From Candidatus Nitrosymbiomonas proteolyticus (GTDB lineage Bacteria > Armatimonadota > Fimbriimonadia > Fimbriimonadales > Fimbriimonadaceae), in NCBI GenBank assembly GCA_017347465.1, contig AP021858.1:372001-436000 (forward strand): DNA of 64,000 nucleotides, read 5' to 3'. Positions 8,191-16,357 of this stretch are shown piece after piece; positions within the stretch are counted from its first letter, which is position 1; every line of letters begins with the position of its first letter. The translations under genes and the position numbers were made by a program. The notes below the pieces were generated by a model. The model searched no databases. It saw nothing but the letters and a program-made list of their open reading frames with translations, and was not told the DNA's origin.

Positions 8191-9321
8191 ATGGGCAATC
8201 TCCGAATTCACACGTCCGAAAGCGTCAGCGAAGGACACCCCGACAAGCTTGCGGATCAGATCAGCGACGCGCTTCTCGACCAGTTTCTCGAACAAGACCC
8301 CACGGCGCGGGTCGCCATCGAGGCGATGCTCGCGCACGGCGTCGCCGTCATTTCGGGCGAGGTCACGACCGAGGGTTACGTCAACGTTCAGAAGTGCGTC
8401 CGCGAGACGATCAAGTCGGTGGGTTACACGAACTCCGACGTGGGATACGACGGCGACAACTGTGGCGTCTTGGTGACGATTCAAGAGCAGTCGAGCGACA
8501 TCGCGATGGGGGTCGACAAGGGCGGCGCCGGAGACCAAGGAATGATGTTTGGGATGGCTTGCGACGAGACTCCCGAACTCATGCCTTTGCCCATCCATAT
8601 CGCCCACCGGCTTACGAGGCAGGCGGTCGAGTCGCGCCGATCCGACCCCTCGCTTGGGTTCCGCCCCGACGCCAAGGCCCAAGTGACGGTCCTGTATGAG
8701 GGCCATCGACCTCTGAAGGTGGAGACGGTCGTCCTCAGCCAGCAGCACGAACCCGATGTCTCTCAAGCTGAAATGAAGGAGCGGATCGAAAGCGCCATCG
8801 TAAAGCCGGTGCTTGCGGAGTTCGCGCAATTCAGCTCCGACGAGATCACTTACCACTTCAACCCCACAGGTCGATTCGTCAAGGGCGGGCCTGCGGGCGA
8901 CACGGGCCTGACCGGCCGGAAGATCATCGTCGATACCTATGGGGGGATGTGCCCTCATGGTGGCGGAGCGTTCAGCGGCAAGGACCCCACCAAGGTGGAC
9001 CGGAGCGCGGCCTACATGGCTCGCCACGTGGCCAAGTGCATCGTGGCCGCCGGATTGGCGCGGCGGGTGGTCGTCGGCTTGGCGTATGCGATCGGCAAGG
9101 CCGAGCCGGTATCTGTGGACGTAGAGACCTTCGGAACCGAAACGGTCGATCCGCGAGAAATCCAGCGAAGGGTCGTCGAGGCTTTTCCTTTGACTCCGCG
9201 AGGGATCATCGAGCACTTGGGGCTTCTCACCACTCGCTACCTTCCGACAGCGAAGAACGGCCACTTCGGCAACCCGGCGTTCCCTTGGGAGAGAACCCAA
9301 GAAGCCGCTCTGCTGAAGTGA
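8191..9321 (+). CDS. metK: S-adenosylmethionine synthetase
   Basis: A 376-residue enzyme forming S-adenosylmethionine from methionine and ATP in the cytoplasm. Diagnostic motifs are SEGHPDKLADQISDA (13-27), GAGDQGMMFG, and FVKGGPAGDTGLTGRKIIVD followed by the HGGGAFSGKDPTKVDRSAAY segment. Length is close to the usual 380-400. A TACAGT hexamer at 8171-8176 ends 14 bases before the ATG, so the gene probably has its own promoter. Confidence 0.97.
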   Translation: MGNLRIHTSESVSEGHPDKLADQISDALLDQFLEQDPTARVAIEAMLAHGVAVISGEVTTEGYVNVQKCVRETIKSVGYTNSDVGYDGDNCGVLVTIQEQSSDIAMGVDKGGAGDQGMMFGMACDETPELMPLPIHIAHRLTRQAVESRRSDPSLGFRPDAKAQVTVLYEGHRPLKVETVVLSQQHEPDVSQAEMKERIESAIVKPVLAEFAQFSSDEITYHFNPTGRFVKGGPAGDTGLTGRKIIVDTYGGMCPHGGGAFSGKDPTKVDRSAAYMARHVAKCIVAAGLARRVVVGLAYAIGKAEPVSVDVETFGTETVDPREIQRRVVEAFPLTPRGIIEHLGLLTTRYLPTAKNGHFGNPAFPWERTQEAALLK

Positions 9322-9399
9322 GTTCGCCCATAGACGGGCGCAACGGCAATCTCGTAAACTCCGTTCGTCCCCGTCAAGTTGCGGGGCGAGGAGGACGCC

Positions 9400-10329
9400 G
9401 TGAACAGTTTCCTGGTTGGCCTAATGTTGTGCTCGGCCTTGAGCGCTCCGTTTCAGGGTCTCGACCTTCGATCCCTTTTTTCGGGGCAATCGCCGATGCC
9501 TCTCGTCTATAGCGTTGCCGACCTGCCGGACGACTTCTCTGCAGTGAAGGTTCAGTTCGGCGGCAAGGGCATGGATCTCTTCGGCGGCATGACGGGGATG
9601 TTCATGGGAATGATGGGCTCATTCGGCGGAGGAGGGGGTGAGCAAGACCCTGAGCAGGCCGCAGCGATGAAGTTCTTCACGTACATGGAGATCAGTTGGA
9701 CCAAGGGCGAAACCGCCAGAATCGGCACGAACGATTTTCTCGTCACGTACAAATTCGACTTCGATATGTCGATGATGATGGGCGAGGGCCCGCCGGACCT
9801 TTCCAAAATGCCTCTCCGACTTCACCTCGTCAAGCTCGACGCGATCGAGGCGCTCGTCCCCCGCCCCGACCTTAAGAAGTCGGACCTGCTCGGCCTGGCC
9901 AGCTTCCCAGCCGTAAACAGCCGCGCCAAACAATCTTCCGGACTCTCGAGCGCCAAACAACTGGCGCTGGGGATGATTCTGTACACTACGGATTATGACG
10001 ACGTTTTTCCTTGGCCTCAAAGCACCTCGAAGGTGCAGGAGGTCATTGAGCCCTACCTCAAGAACGACCGCGTTTGGGAAACCGGGAACCCGGAATCCAG
10101 TCGGTTTCTGTTCAATATGAACCTCGGCGGAGTGAGTTACGCAGACATCGAATCGCCCGCGGAAACGCCGATGTTCTTCGAATCGAAGCCCTGGCCGGAC
10201 GGCAGGTGGATCGTCGCCTTCGCCGATGGCAGCGCAAGGCTCGTGCCAGCGGACGACTGGTCCAGCGTGGAGGAGGGACTTAAGCTGAAATTCAAACGAA
10301 CGGCCAAGCAACCTTTGCCACCCCGTTGA
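9400..10329 (+). CDS. Secreted protein with a pseudopilin-like C-terminal passenger
   Basis: A 309-residue protein of unknown function. GTG 9400 is chosen over the upstream TTG 9379 because GAGGAGG sits at 9388-9394 and the product then begins with a signal peptide (MNSFLVGLMLCSALSAPF). Residues about 60-95 are rich in Met and Gly (GGMTGMFMGMMGSFGGGGG). Residues about 184-300 match the passenger region of the pseudopilins at 21.4 and 22.8 kb: SAKQLALGMILYTTDYDDVF here versus [20 protein letters not shown] there, and both end near a DG motif (FADGSA). There is no FTLIE-type pilin N-terminus. A TAAACT hexamer lies at 9355-9360. Confidence 0.65.
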   Translation: MNSFLVGLMLCSALSAPFQGLDLRSLFSGQSPMPLVYSVADLPDDFSAVKVQFGGKGMDLFGGMTGMFMGMMGSFGGGGGEQDPEQAAAMKFFTYMEISWTKGETARIGTNDFLVTYKFDFDMSMMMGEGPPDLSKMPLRLHLVKLDAIEALVPRPDLKKSDLLGLASFPAVNSRAKQSSGLSSAKQLALGMILYTTDYDDVFPWPQSTSKVQEVIEPYLKNDRVWETGNPESSRFLFNMNLGGVSYADIESPAETPMFFESKPWPDGRWIVAFADGSARLVPADDWSSVEEGLKLKFKRTAKQPLPPR

Positions 10330-10375
10330 CGGCGCCTTGCGTGGGCCTTCTGCCGCACGACTCACAAATGTAACG

Positions 10376-10402
10376 TTGCATTGGCGGCAATTCGGGTATG
10401 AT
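10376..10402 (+). promoter_or_regulatory. Predicted rpsO-pnp promoter
   Basis: TTGCAT (10376-10381) and TATGAT (10397-10402) are separated by 15 bases. The expected start near 10409 coincides with the first base of a stem that closes the rpsO leader. Confidence 0.5.
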
Positions 10403-10408
10403 CGGGCG

Positions 10409-10517
10409 TCGAGGCCCAAGAGCCCTGTTGCCGTTGCACGGAGGCCCTTACGGGGGTTTGCGTAGAGCGGCAAAAGTGCGTGGCCTCGGAGAAACCAGGA
10501 GGCACTACTTCTCAAGG
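10409..10517 (+). promoter_or_regulatory. Structured 5' leader of rpsO, candidate S15 autoregulatory element
   Basis: The leader can form a closed multi-stem fold. CGAGGCC (10410-10416) pairs with GGCCTCG (10482-10488), and inside it TTGCCG (10428-10433) pairs with CGGCAA (10468-10473). A separate hairpin GAGAA (10489-10493) with TTCTC (10509-10513) holds the AGGAGG (10497-10502) in its loop and would bring it closer to the ATG at 10518. Ribosomal protein S15 is known to repress its own mRNA through unrelated leader folds in different bacteria, so this is a plausible new instance; no known class is recognised. Confidence 0.5.
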
Positions 10518-10799
10518 ATGCCGCTACAAAGTCAATCGAAGCAGAAAATCATTCAGGACAACGCCCAGAAGGAAGGCGATACCGGTTCGACGCACGTTCA
10601 AATCGCGATTTTGCATGCTCGAATTCAGCAACTCACCGAGCACCTTCGTCGGAACCCTAAGGATTTCCATACGCGGCGAGGACTGACGGTCCTCGTCGGC
10701 AAGCGTCGCAGGCTGGAGGGATACCTCCGGTCGAAGGACGTCGTTGCCTACCGTGAGTTGATTCAAAAGCTCGGCATTCGAGAAGTTAGGCCTCGATAG
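10518..10799 (+). CDS. rpsO: 30S ribosomal protein S15
   Basis: A 93-residue ribosomal protein binding 16S rRNA, with the family core [20 protein letters not shown], the [15 protein letters not shown] segment and [12 protein letters not shown]. The frame is open upstream to 10398, but homology begins at ATG 10518. The best Shine-Dalgarno, AGGAGG, is 15 bases upstream, which is long unless the intervening hairpin folds. It is eight bases upstream of pnp, the classical rpsO-pnp arrangement. Confidence 0.97.
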   Translation: MPLQSQSKQKIIQDNAQKEGDTGSTHVQIAILHARIQQLTEHLRRNPKDFHTRRGLTVLVGKRRRLEGYLRSKDVVAYRELIQKLGIREVRPR

Positions 10800-10807
10800 G
10801 AGGCAAC

Positions 10808-13291
10808 ATGATACATACACACTCCTTCGAGGTTGGGGGCAAGACCCTCAGCATCGAAACAGGCCGCGTGGCGAAGCAAGCTGGCGGCTCCGTACTCCTC
10901 GGCATGGGTGAAACGGTCGTTCTTGCGGCTGCCACCATGTCGGCCAAGCCGCGAGAGGGCATCGACTTTCTTCCTCTCGTGTGCGACTACGAAGAAAGAA
11001 AGTACGCCATTGGCAAGATTCCCGGCGGGTTCATGAAGCGCGGCGGCAGGCCCTCCGACAAGGCGGTCCTCACGTCGCGATTGATCGACCGACCGATTCG
11101 CCCCCAGTTCGACAGCGGGCTCAGGCACGAGATTCAAGTGATCACCCTGCCGTTCGCTCTCGACCCGGCCTATCCGTCGGACGTCCTCGCGATTTGCGCG
11201 GCGGGCGCGGCGCTGACGATTTCTGACATCCCGTTCAACGGCCCGATCGCGGGCGTTCGGGTCGGCAGAATCGGCGGTGAATTCATCTTGTTCCCTTCGC
11301 TCGAAGAGATCGAGCAGTCCGATCTGGACCTGGTGGTCGCCGGACATAAGAACGCGATCTCGATGGTCGAAGCGGGGTCGATCGAAGTCACCGAAGAGGA
11401 CATGGCGGCTGCGCTCAAGTTCGGCCACGACGCGATCCAGCTAATTTGCGCCGGGATCGAGGAGTTCGCCAAAGTCGCCGGCAAGCCCAAGCGCGAAGTC
11501 GACGTCCATCGCATCGACCCGAGCCTTCTCGAACTCCTCACCAAGGAGTGCTCGAAGGAAGTCGAGGCGGCGCTGGTCAACCCGGACAAGCAGGCTCGCG
11601 AGTCGGCCCTCAACGACTTGATCGATGAGATCGTCGCCCGCTACCAAGACCGGTTCGCCGAAGAGCCCGACAAGCTGTCCCAGCTTCGGGAAGCCGCGGA
11701 CAAAGTGGTCAAAGGCTCCGTTCGCAAGCTCATTCTCGAAAAGAATAAGCGGCCTGACGGGCGCGGACTCGAAGACATTCGACAACTCGAAGCCGTCGCC
11801 GGTATTCTGCCGCGAGTTCACGGATCGGGCCTTTTCACCCGGGGCCAAACGCAGGTCATGACCGTCTTGACGCTCGGCCTACCCAGCGACGCGCAAATCA
11901 TGGACACGCTCGACGAGAACGTCGACAAGCGCTACATGCACTTCTATAACTTCCCGCCGTATTCGGTGGGCGAAGTGCGGCCTCTGCGGGGTCCCGGACG
12001 ACGCGAAGTCGGACACGGAGCTCTCGCCGAACGCGCGCTGAAGCCGATGGTTCCGCTCGACGACCCTGAGTTCCCCTACACGCTCCACTTGGTGAGCGAG
12101 GTTCTCGAATCGAACGGATCGACGTCGATGGCTTCGGTGTGCGGGTCCACCCTTGCGCTCATGGACGGCGGCGTGCCCCTCAAGGCGCCCGTAGCCGGAA
12201 TCGCAATGGGCCTGATGTCCGACGGAAAGACCTTCAAGGTCCTGACGGACATTCAGGGGATGGAGGACTTCTGCGGCGACATGGACTTCAAGGTCGCAGG
12301 AACCCGCAACGGCATCACCGCGCTCCAGCTCGATACGAAGCTCACCGGAATCCCGGACAAGGTTCTCGCGGACGCCCTTTCGCAGGCGCAGCGGGCGCGG
12401 ATGCAAATCCTCGACGTGATCGAAGCTGAGATCGCAAGCCCGAGATCGGCGATGGGCGCCCATGCCCCGCGAATCGTGACCATCCAGATCAACCCCGAGA
12501 AGATCGGCGCGCTGATCGGTCCCGGTGGCGCGACGATCCGCAAGATCACCTCGCAAACCGGTTCGACGATCGACGTCCAGCAGGACGGCAGGATCATGAT
12601 CGTCTGCGCGGACGAGGACAAACTCGAAACCACGATCTCCACGATCAAGTCGCTCACCGACGAGATCGCGATCGGGCTTCAGTTCCGAGGCAAGGTGACT
12701 CGCCTGATGGGACGCGGAGCCATGGTCGAGTTCGTCGCGGGTCGCGAAGGGTTGGTTCCTGTCGAACAACTCACCGCCAAGAGCATTCGAAGGCCGGACG
12801 ACGTTGTGAGCGTCGGAGATGAGATCAACGTGGTCGTACACGAGATCGACAGCATGGGTCGAGTGAACTTCACGGCTCTGGGATTGAAGCAAGACCTGCC
12901 CTCCCTCGCTGGAAACGAGGATGTGACGCCCCCACCCCCAGGAATGAGGGGCGGAGGAGGTCCAAGAGGACGCGGACGTGACGACCGGGACCGCGACCGA
13001 GGAGGACGCTCCGGGGGTCGAGATCGGTACAGCCGAGGCGACCGGTACGACCGTGGAGACCGGAATGATCGGGGAGACCGGAATGATCGAGGCGATCGGA
13101 ATGACCGGAACGACAGGGGTGATCGGAACGACCGAGAACGCTCGAGTCAGGAAAGCGACCGCGAACCCCGCGAGCGCCCGAGTCACGACGAAGACCGTGA
13201 GCCGCCCGAAGTGCCCTCGTCCTTCCCCAAGAAGGAGCGGAGCTCTGGCGACGAGGAAGGTCTGACCACTCGGTTCCGGCCGCGAAGGTAG
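10808..13291 (+). CDS. pnp: Polynucleotide phosphorylase with a charged repeat tail
   Basis: An 827-residue phosphorolytic 3'-5' exoribonuclease. Two RNase PH domains are followed by a KH domain (IGALIGPGGATIRKI) and an S1 domain. Catalytic-core residues of the second PH domain are visible in GMEDFCGDMDFKVAGT. The family is usually about 700-720 residues; the extra 100 or so residues form a tail of Gly-Asp-Arg-Asn units (RGDRNDRGDRNDR and similar) ending in acidic and basic residues. Such a tail could bind RNA or partner proteins. AGGAGG directly precedes the ATG, after rpsO. Confidence 0.97.
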   Translation: MIHTHSFEVGGKTLSIETGRVAKQAGGSVLLGMGETVVLAAATMSAKPREGIDFLPLVCDYEERKYAIGKIPGGFMKRGGRPSDKAVLTSRLIDRPIRPQFDSGLRHEIQVITLPFALDPAYPSDVLAICAAGAALTISDIPFNGPIAGVRVGRIGGEFILFPSLEEIEQSDLDLVVAGHKNAISMVEAGSIEVTEEDMAAALKFGHDAIQLICAGIEEFAKVAGKPKREVDVHRIDPSLLELLTKECSKEVEAALVNPDKQARESALNDLIDEIVARYQDRFAEEPDKLSQLREAADKVVKGSVRKLILEKNKRPDGRGLEDIRQLEAVAGILPRVHGSGLFTRGQTQVMTVLTLGLPSDAQIMDTLDENVDKRYMHFYNFPPYSVGEVRPLRGPGRREVGHGALAERALKPMVPLDDPEFPYTLHLVSEVLESNGSTSMASVCGSTLALMDGGVPLKAPVAGIAMGLMSDGKTFKVLTDIQGMEDFCGDMDFKVAGTRNGITALQLDTKLTGIPDKVLADALSQAQRARMQILDVIEAEIASPRSAMGAHAPRIVTIQINPEKIGALIGPGGATIRKITSQTGSTIDVQQDGRIMIVCADEDKLETTISTIKSLTDEIAIGLQFRGKVTRLMGRGAMVEFVAGREGLVPVEQLTAKSIRRPDDVVSVGDEINVVVHEIDSMGRVNFTALGLKQDLPSLAGNEDVTPPPPGMRGGGGPRGRGRDDRDRDRGGRSGGRDRYSRGDRYDRGDRNDRGDRNDRGDRNDRNDRGDRNDRERSSQESDREPRERPSHDEDREPPEVPSSFPKKERSSGDEEGLTTRFRPRR
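13036..13140 (+). repeat. In-frame degenerate tandem repeat coding for Gly-Asp-Arg units in pnp
   Basis: Short tandem units of about 15-18 bases, with variants of GACCGGAATGATCG, encode the repeated RGDR(N/Y)DR sequence of the PNPase tail. Third-position variation with a conserved peptide suggests selection on the protein rather than a fresh slippage expansion. Confidence 0.7.
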
Positions 13292-13310
13292 CCCCTAGTC
13301 CGAAAGGCAA

Positions 13311-13344
13311 AGGGCCGCTCGATCCTACGAGGACGGGCGGCCCT
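13311..13344 (-). terminator. Hairpin between convergent pnp and rplA
   Basis: Arms 13311-13320 and 13335-13344 pair with one mismatch (GGGCCGC/GCGGCCC core). Read on the minus strand it is followed by CTTTGCCTTT, so it suits rplA better, but it may act on both transcripts. Confidence 0.5.
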
Positions 13345-13368
13345 AATGTTTGGGAGGGGGCACGGCAG

Positions 13369-14091
13369 TTAGCTGCCGAACTTATGCGCGACCGAAGGGT
13401 CAATCTTGACGCCAGGTCCCATCGAACTGCTCAGAGTCACCGACACGAGATAGCGCCCCTTCGAGGTGGCGGGCTTCGCCTTGATGATCGCGTTGAGCGC
13501 GGAATATAGGTTCTCCTTGATCTGCTCGGGCGAGAATGCGGCCTTTCCGATCCCCATGTGAACGACTCCCGCCTTGTCAATGCGGTATTCGGCTCGCGTC
13601 GCTGCTTTGATTTCTTTCACGGCTTGGCCAACTGCGTTGGTGACGGTTCCGTTGCGCTTGTTGGGCGTCCTGGGGCCCAGGATCTTGCCGATCTTTCCGA
13701 TCTGCGGCGCCATGTCTTCGGCGGCGAGAATGACGTCGAAATCGCGAAAGCCCCCCGTGATCTTCGCGATCAGGTCCTCCGCGCCGACGTAGTCCGCTCC
13801 GGCAGCCTCGGCTTCGCTTGCGAGATCGCCCTTCGCCAAAACGGCCACTTTCTTGGTCCTTCCGGTCCCGTGAGGCAACTGAGTGATGCCTCGAACGTTT
13901 TGGTCGCTCTTCTTCGCGTCGACCCCCAGTCGGATGGCAAGGTCCACCGATTCAGGGCAGTTCTTCGCGGTGGCGGTGCTCTTGACGAGCGAAATCGCGT
14001 CGTCGATGTCGTAGAATTGATTCCTGTCGAAGCTCGTAGCAGCTTCGGCGTACCGCTGGGAATGCGGGTTCTTCCGTGTTCGTCTTCTCAT
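13369..14091 (-). CDS. rplA: 50S ribosomal protein L1
   Basis: A 240-residue L1 protein that binds 23S rRNA at the L1 stalk. Core motifs: SVDLAIRLGVDAKKSDQNVR, TQLPHGTGR, GPRTPNKRNGTVT, GKAAF and KPATSKGRYL. The usual LGPRGLMPNPKxGTVT segment is shorter here (LGPRTPNKRNGTVT), a two-residue deletion plus substitutions. AGGTGAAAT precedes the ATG. In most bacteria rplA follows rplK; here the upstream neighbour is an unrelated secreted-protein gene, so L1 is separated from the usual ribosomal cluster. Confidence 0.95.
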   Translation of the reverse strand: MRRRTRKNPHSQRYAEAATSFDRNQFYDIDDAISLVKSTATAKNCPESVDLAIRLGVDAKKSDQNVRGITQLPHGTGRTKKVAVLAKGDLASEAEAAGADYVGAEDLIAKITGGFRDFDVILAAEDMAPQIGKIGKILGPRTPNKRNGTVTNAVGQAVKEIKAATRAEYRIDKAGVVHMGIGKAAFSPEQIKENLYSALNAIIKAKPATSKGRYLVSVTLSSSMGPGVKIDPSVAHKFGS

Positions 14092-14160
14092 ATTTCACCT
14101 GTGGTGCCAGCGTCTTTCGACTCCCACATCGCCGGTCCTCCGGCGGAGTCCAAGGATACC

Positions 14161-15564
14161 CTACTGCGAGCCGCCGCTTGGCGGTGGCGTCGCGCCCTCC
14201 GACCTGAGTCCCGGCACGACGAGGATATCGCCCTCGATCGCGCGGGTGGTCTTCACGGGGACGTAGTTGCTCGTTTCGACGACCGGCGTCTTGAGCGCCC
14301 ACTCCCCTCGTCGCAAGAGTTGGTCTCGTGTGAGTTTGAGGCGGGCGAACATGACTCTCTGCCCCGGCCGGACCTTCGTGTTGAGAAAGTTCTCGTCGTG
14401 CATTCCTTCGCCGTCGAATCCGAACTTGTCCTGAATATGAGGCGGCGCGCTGCGCGGGTTGTACATGAAATCGATCACGTACTCGTCCGCCTTGAATGGG
14501 TACATGATCGGGTCCTTGCTCATGTCGAGCCGGTTGTTGAACTTCCGGTTGCGGACATAGAGCTGATCCTGCATGAACGTTGCGTCCGCGGGCGGCTCGA
14601 GCTGGACCGATTCCGCGTAGTCCCAGTTCATGCCGGCCTCCTTCCCATGCTCGAAATCCTCGTCTCGAAGGATGATCCGAATCCGAGTCCCCACCGGCAA
14701 GACGTTCCAAGTGCCTTCCACCCGAATCACCCTGGGCTCTTCGACGGTGACCCGCGCGCTGAACCCGACATCGAAGGGGGGCCGAGTGTCATACGCTCCG
14801 AGGTCGTAGCTCCCATCGTTCCGTTGGCGGGCGAGGTACCCACGCTGCACCATCCGCACGATCAAGGTGTCGATGTTGTTCTCGATTGTGTTCCTCATAC
14901 TGGTCGCGGAGTAGTCGCCTTGGGTGTCTTTGACCCTCTGCTCGGCGCGTTCCAGAATGTCGTAGTACCAATCGAGGGCTTCGAGAACCTTGCCGTCGCG
15001 TTGCAGCGCCGGGCTAAGCAGGTTGCGACGGGCCTGCAGCATGTCCGGCCGTTCGTTGGCGGCCTTGAACCAACTGACGGCGTTTTCATAGTCGTCGTCG
15101 ATCTTGTGGTACCACATCCAGCCCGTTTCAAAGAACATCTCGTAAGTGGTCGGGTTGTGTTCGGCGCCCTCCTTGCCCAACGCGAGCGCATAGGGGATGT
15201 ACCTTCGATCCGACCGCTGCTCTTCGTCCGTGAAGTTGTAGCCCAGGTGCCACATTCCCGTCGCAAACACGTCGATGTTGTGCGGGTCGAGCCAGGTCGA
15301 AAGCCGAATCAGCGGCAGGACGGCGTCGTAGTTCCCCGACTCGAAGAAGCTGTCGGCCCGCACCCAAAGGATGTCGGAGATGAACTCACGGAACCCGAGC
15401 AACTGAATCAGCGCGTACTGGGGCGAAAGCTCCTCGCGCACGCCGAAATTCTTCGGGCCGTAGTCCGCCAACCACCTGTCACGCAGGTAAGCGCTGTGGA
15501 CCACTCCCTGGGCGACAAGGGCCAGCAGGGCGATGATCAGCAAGGTTCCTCGACGCTTCGCCAT
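14161..15564 (-). CDS. Conserved secreted/membrane-anchored protein of the exporter operon
   Basis: A 467-residue protein of unknown function. ATG 15564 is chosen (GAGAGGT upstream) because it gives MAKRRGTLLIIALLALVAQG, a basic residue cluster plus one hydrophobic helix; the open frame further upstream overlaps the permease gene. Residues about 40-250 are helical and resemble TPR-like repeats (LDPHNIDVFATGMWHLGYNF, GKVLEALDWYYDILERAEQ). The remainder is beta-rich and proline-ended. Its start lies four bases after the ABC permease stop, so it is probably the last gene of that exporter operon and may be an extracytoplasmic partner. Confidence 0.7.
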   Translation of the reverse strand: MAKRRGTLLIIALLALVAQGVVHSAYLRDRWLADYGPKNFGVREELSPQYALIQLLGFREFISDILWVRADSFFESGNYDAVLPLIRLSTWLDPHNIDVFATGMWHLGYNFTDEEQRSDRRYIPYALALGKEGAEHNPTTYEMFFETGWMWYHKIDDDYENAVSWFKAANERPDMLQARRNLLSPALQRDGKVLEALDWYYDILERAEQRVKDTQGDYSATSMRNTIENNIDTLIVRMVQRGYLARQRNDGSYDLGAYDTRPPFDVGFSARVTVEEPRVIRVEGTWNVLPVGTRIRIILRDEDFEHGKEAGMNWDYAESVQLEPPADATFMQDQLYVRNRKFNNRLDMSKDPIMYPFKADEYVIDFMYNPRSAPPHIQDKFGFDGEGMHDENFLNTKVRPGQRVMFARLKLTRDQLLRRGEWALKTPVVETSNYVPVKTTRAIEGDILVVPGLRSEGATPPPSGGSQ

Positions 15565-15568
15565 TCGT

Positions 15569-16357
15569 TCAGACCTCTCGCCGATCGAACACAAGGATCG
15601 CCGCGACCAACAGCGCCCCGATGTAAAGGAGCCCGTATCCGGTCGCGACAAGGTAGTACACGGTCTCGTTCCCGATCTCTTGTTCCGGGTGGATGATCGG
15701 GTTCTTTACGTCGTAGTTCGAAAAGTTCGGCAGAATCGACAGCACGATGCCGGAAGCCGACTTGATGAACATCGGCACCTCGGCGCTCTTCGAATAGGAA
15801 TCATAGAGCGGGTTCAGGATCGTGCCGACCATGAACAGCCCGATGCTCAGGAAGAAGTTGACGAGCGGAGCCACGAAGGTCGAGAAGAAGATCGCGACCG
15901 CCGCGAGCAAGCTCACCTGAACAAAGTACAAGACCGGTCCTTTGGCAAGCTCCGCGAGTTTGGCCATGTCCGGCCGCTGGCTGATATAAAACAGCACCAG
16001 CATCACGACTGTCATCAGACCCATCATGAGTCCGAGTGCAAACACCGCCCCCAAGTACTTTCCGACCAAGAACTGCCAGCGCTGGACCGGTTTCGAGAGG
16101 ATCGTATAGATGGTCCTGCGCTCGATCTCGTTCGGGATCATGTAGATCGACAGGATGATCGCGATGAGAACGCTCGTGCCTTGAAGCACCGCATACATCG
16201 TGCTGACGATCGCGGAAAGCTGAGACCTCGCGGTGAGCACGCTGAGCCCCGGGATGATCGAGAGCAGGAGAAGCCCGATCAAGAGGATTATGAGGAGAAC
16301 CCTTCGCCGAATGGCCTCGCCGACCGTCGTCGCGGCGATCGAATAGATCACTCTCAT
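15569..16357 (-). CDS. ABC-2 type transporter permease
   Basis: A 262-residue permease with about six hydrophobic helices and the NosY/ABC-2 layout: a basic amphipathic N-terminus (ATTVGEAIRRRVLL), then an ERRTIYTILSKPVQRWQFLVGK loop after helix two. It overlaps the upstream ATPase gene by four bases and is followed by the secreted-protein gene, forming a three-gene exporter operon. Cargo is unknown. Confidence 0.88.
   Translation of the reverse strand: MRVIYSIAATTVGEAIRRRVLLIILLIGLLLLSIIPGLSVLTARSQLSAIVSTMYAVLQGTSVLIAIILSIYMIPNEIERRTIYTILSKPVQRWQFLVGKYLGAVFALGLMMGLMTVVMLVLFYISQRPDMAKLAELAKGPVLYFVQVSLLAAVAIFFSTFVAPLVNFFLSIGLFMVGTILNPLYDSYSKSAEVPMFIKSASGIVLSILPNFSNYDVKNPIIHPEQEIGNETVYYLVATGYGLLYIGALLVAAILVFDRREV

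Noticed and set aside
13558..15696. A 712-codon plus-strand open frame opposite rplA and the secreted-protein gene
   Set aside because: It lies antisense to L1, whose motifs are unambiguous, and its Arg/Pro/Val-rich translation looks like a codon-bias shadow.
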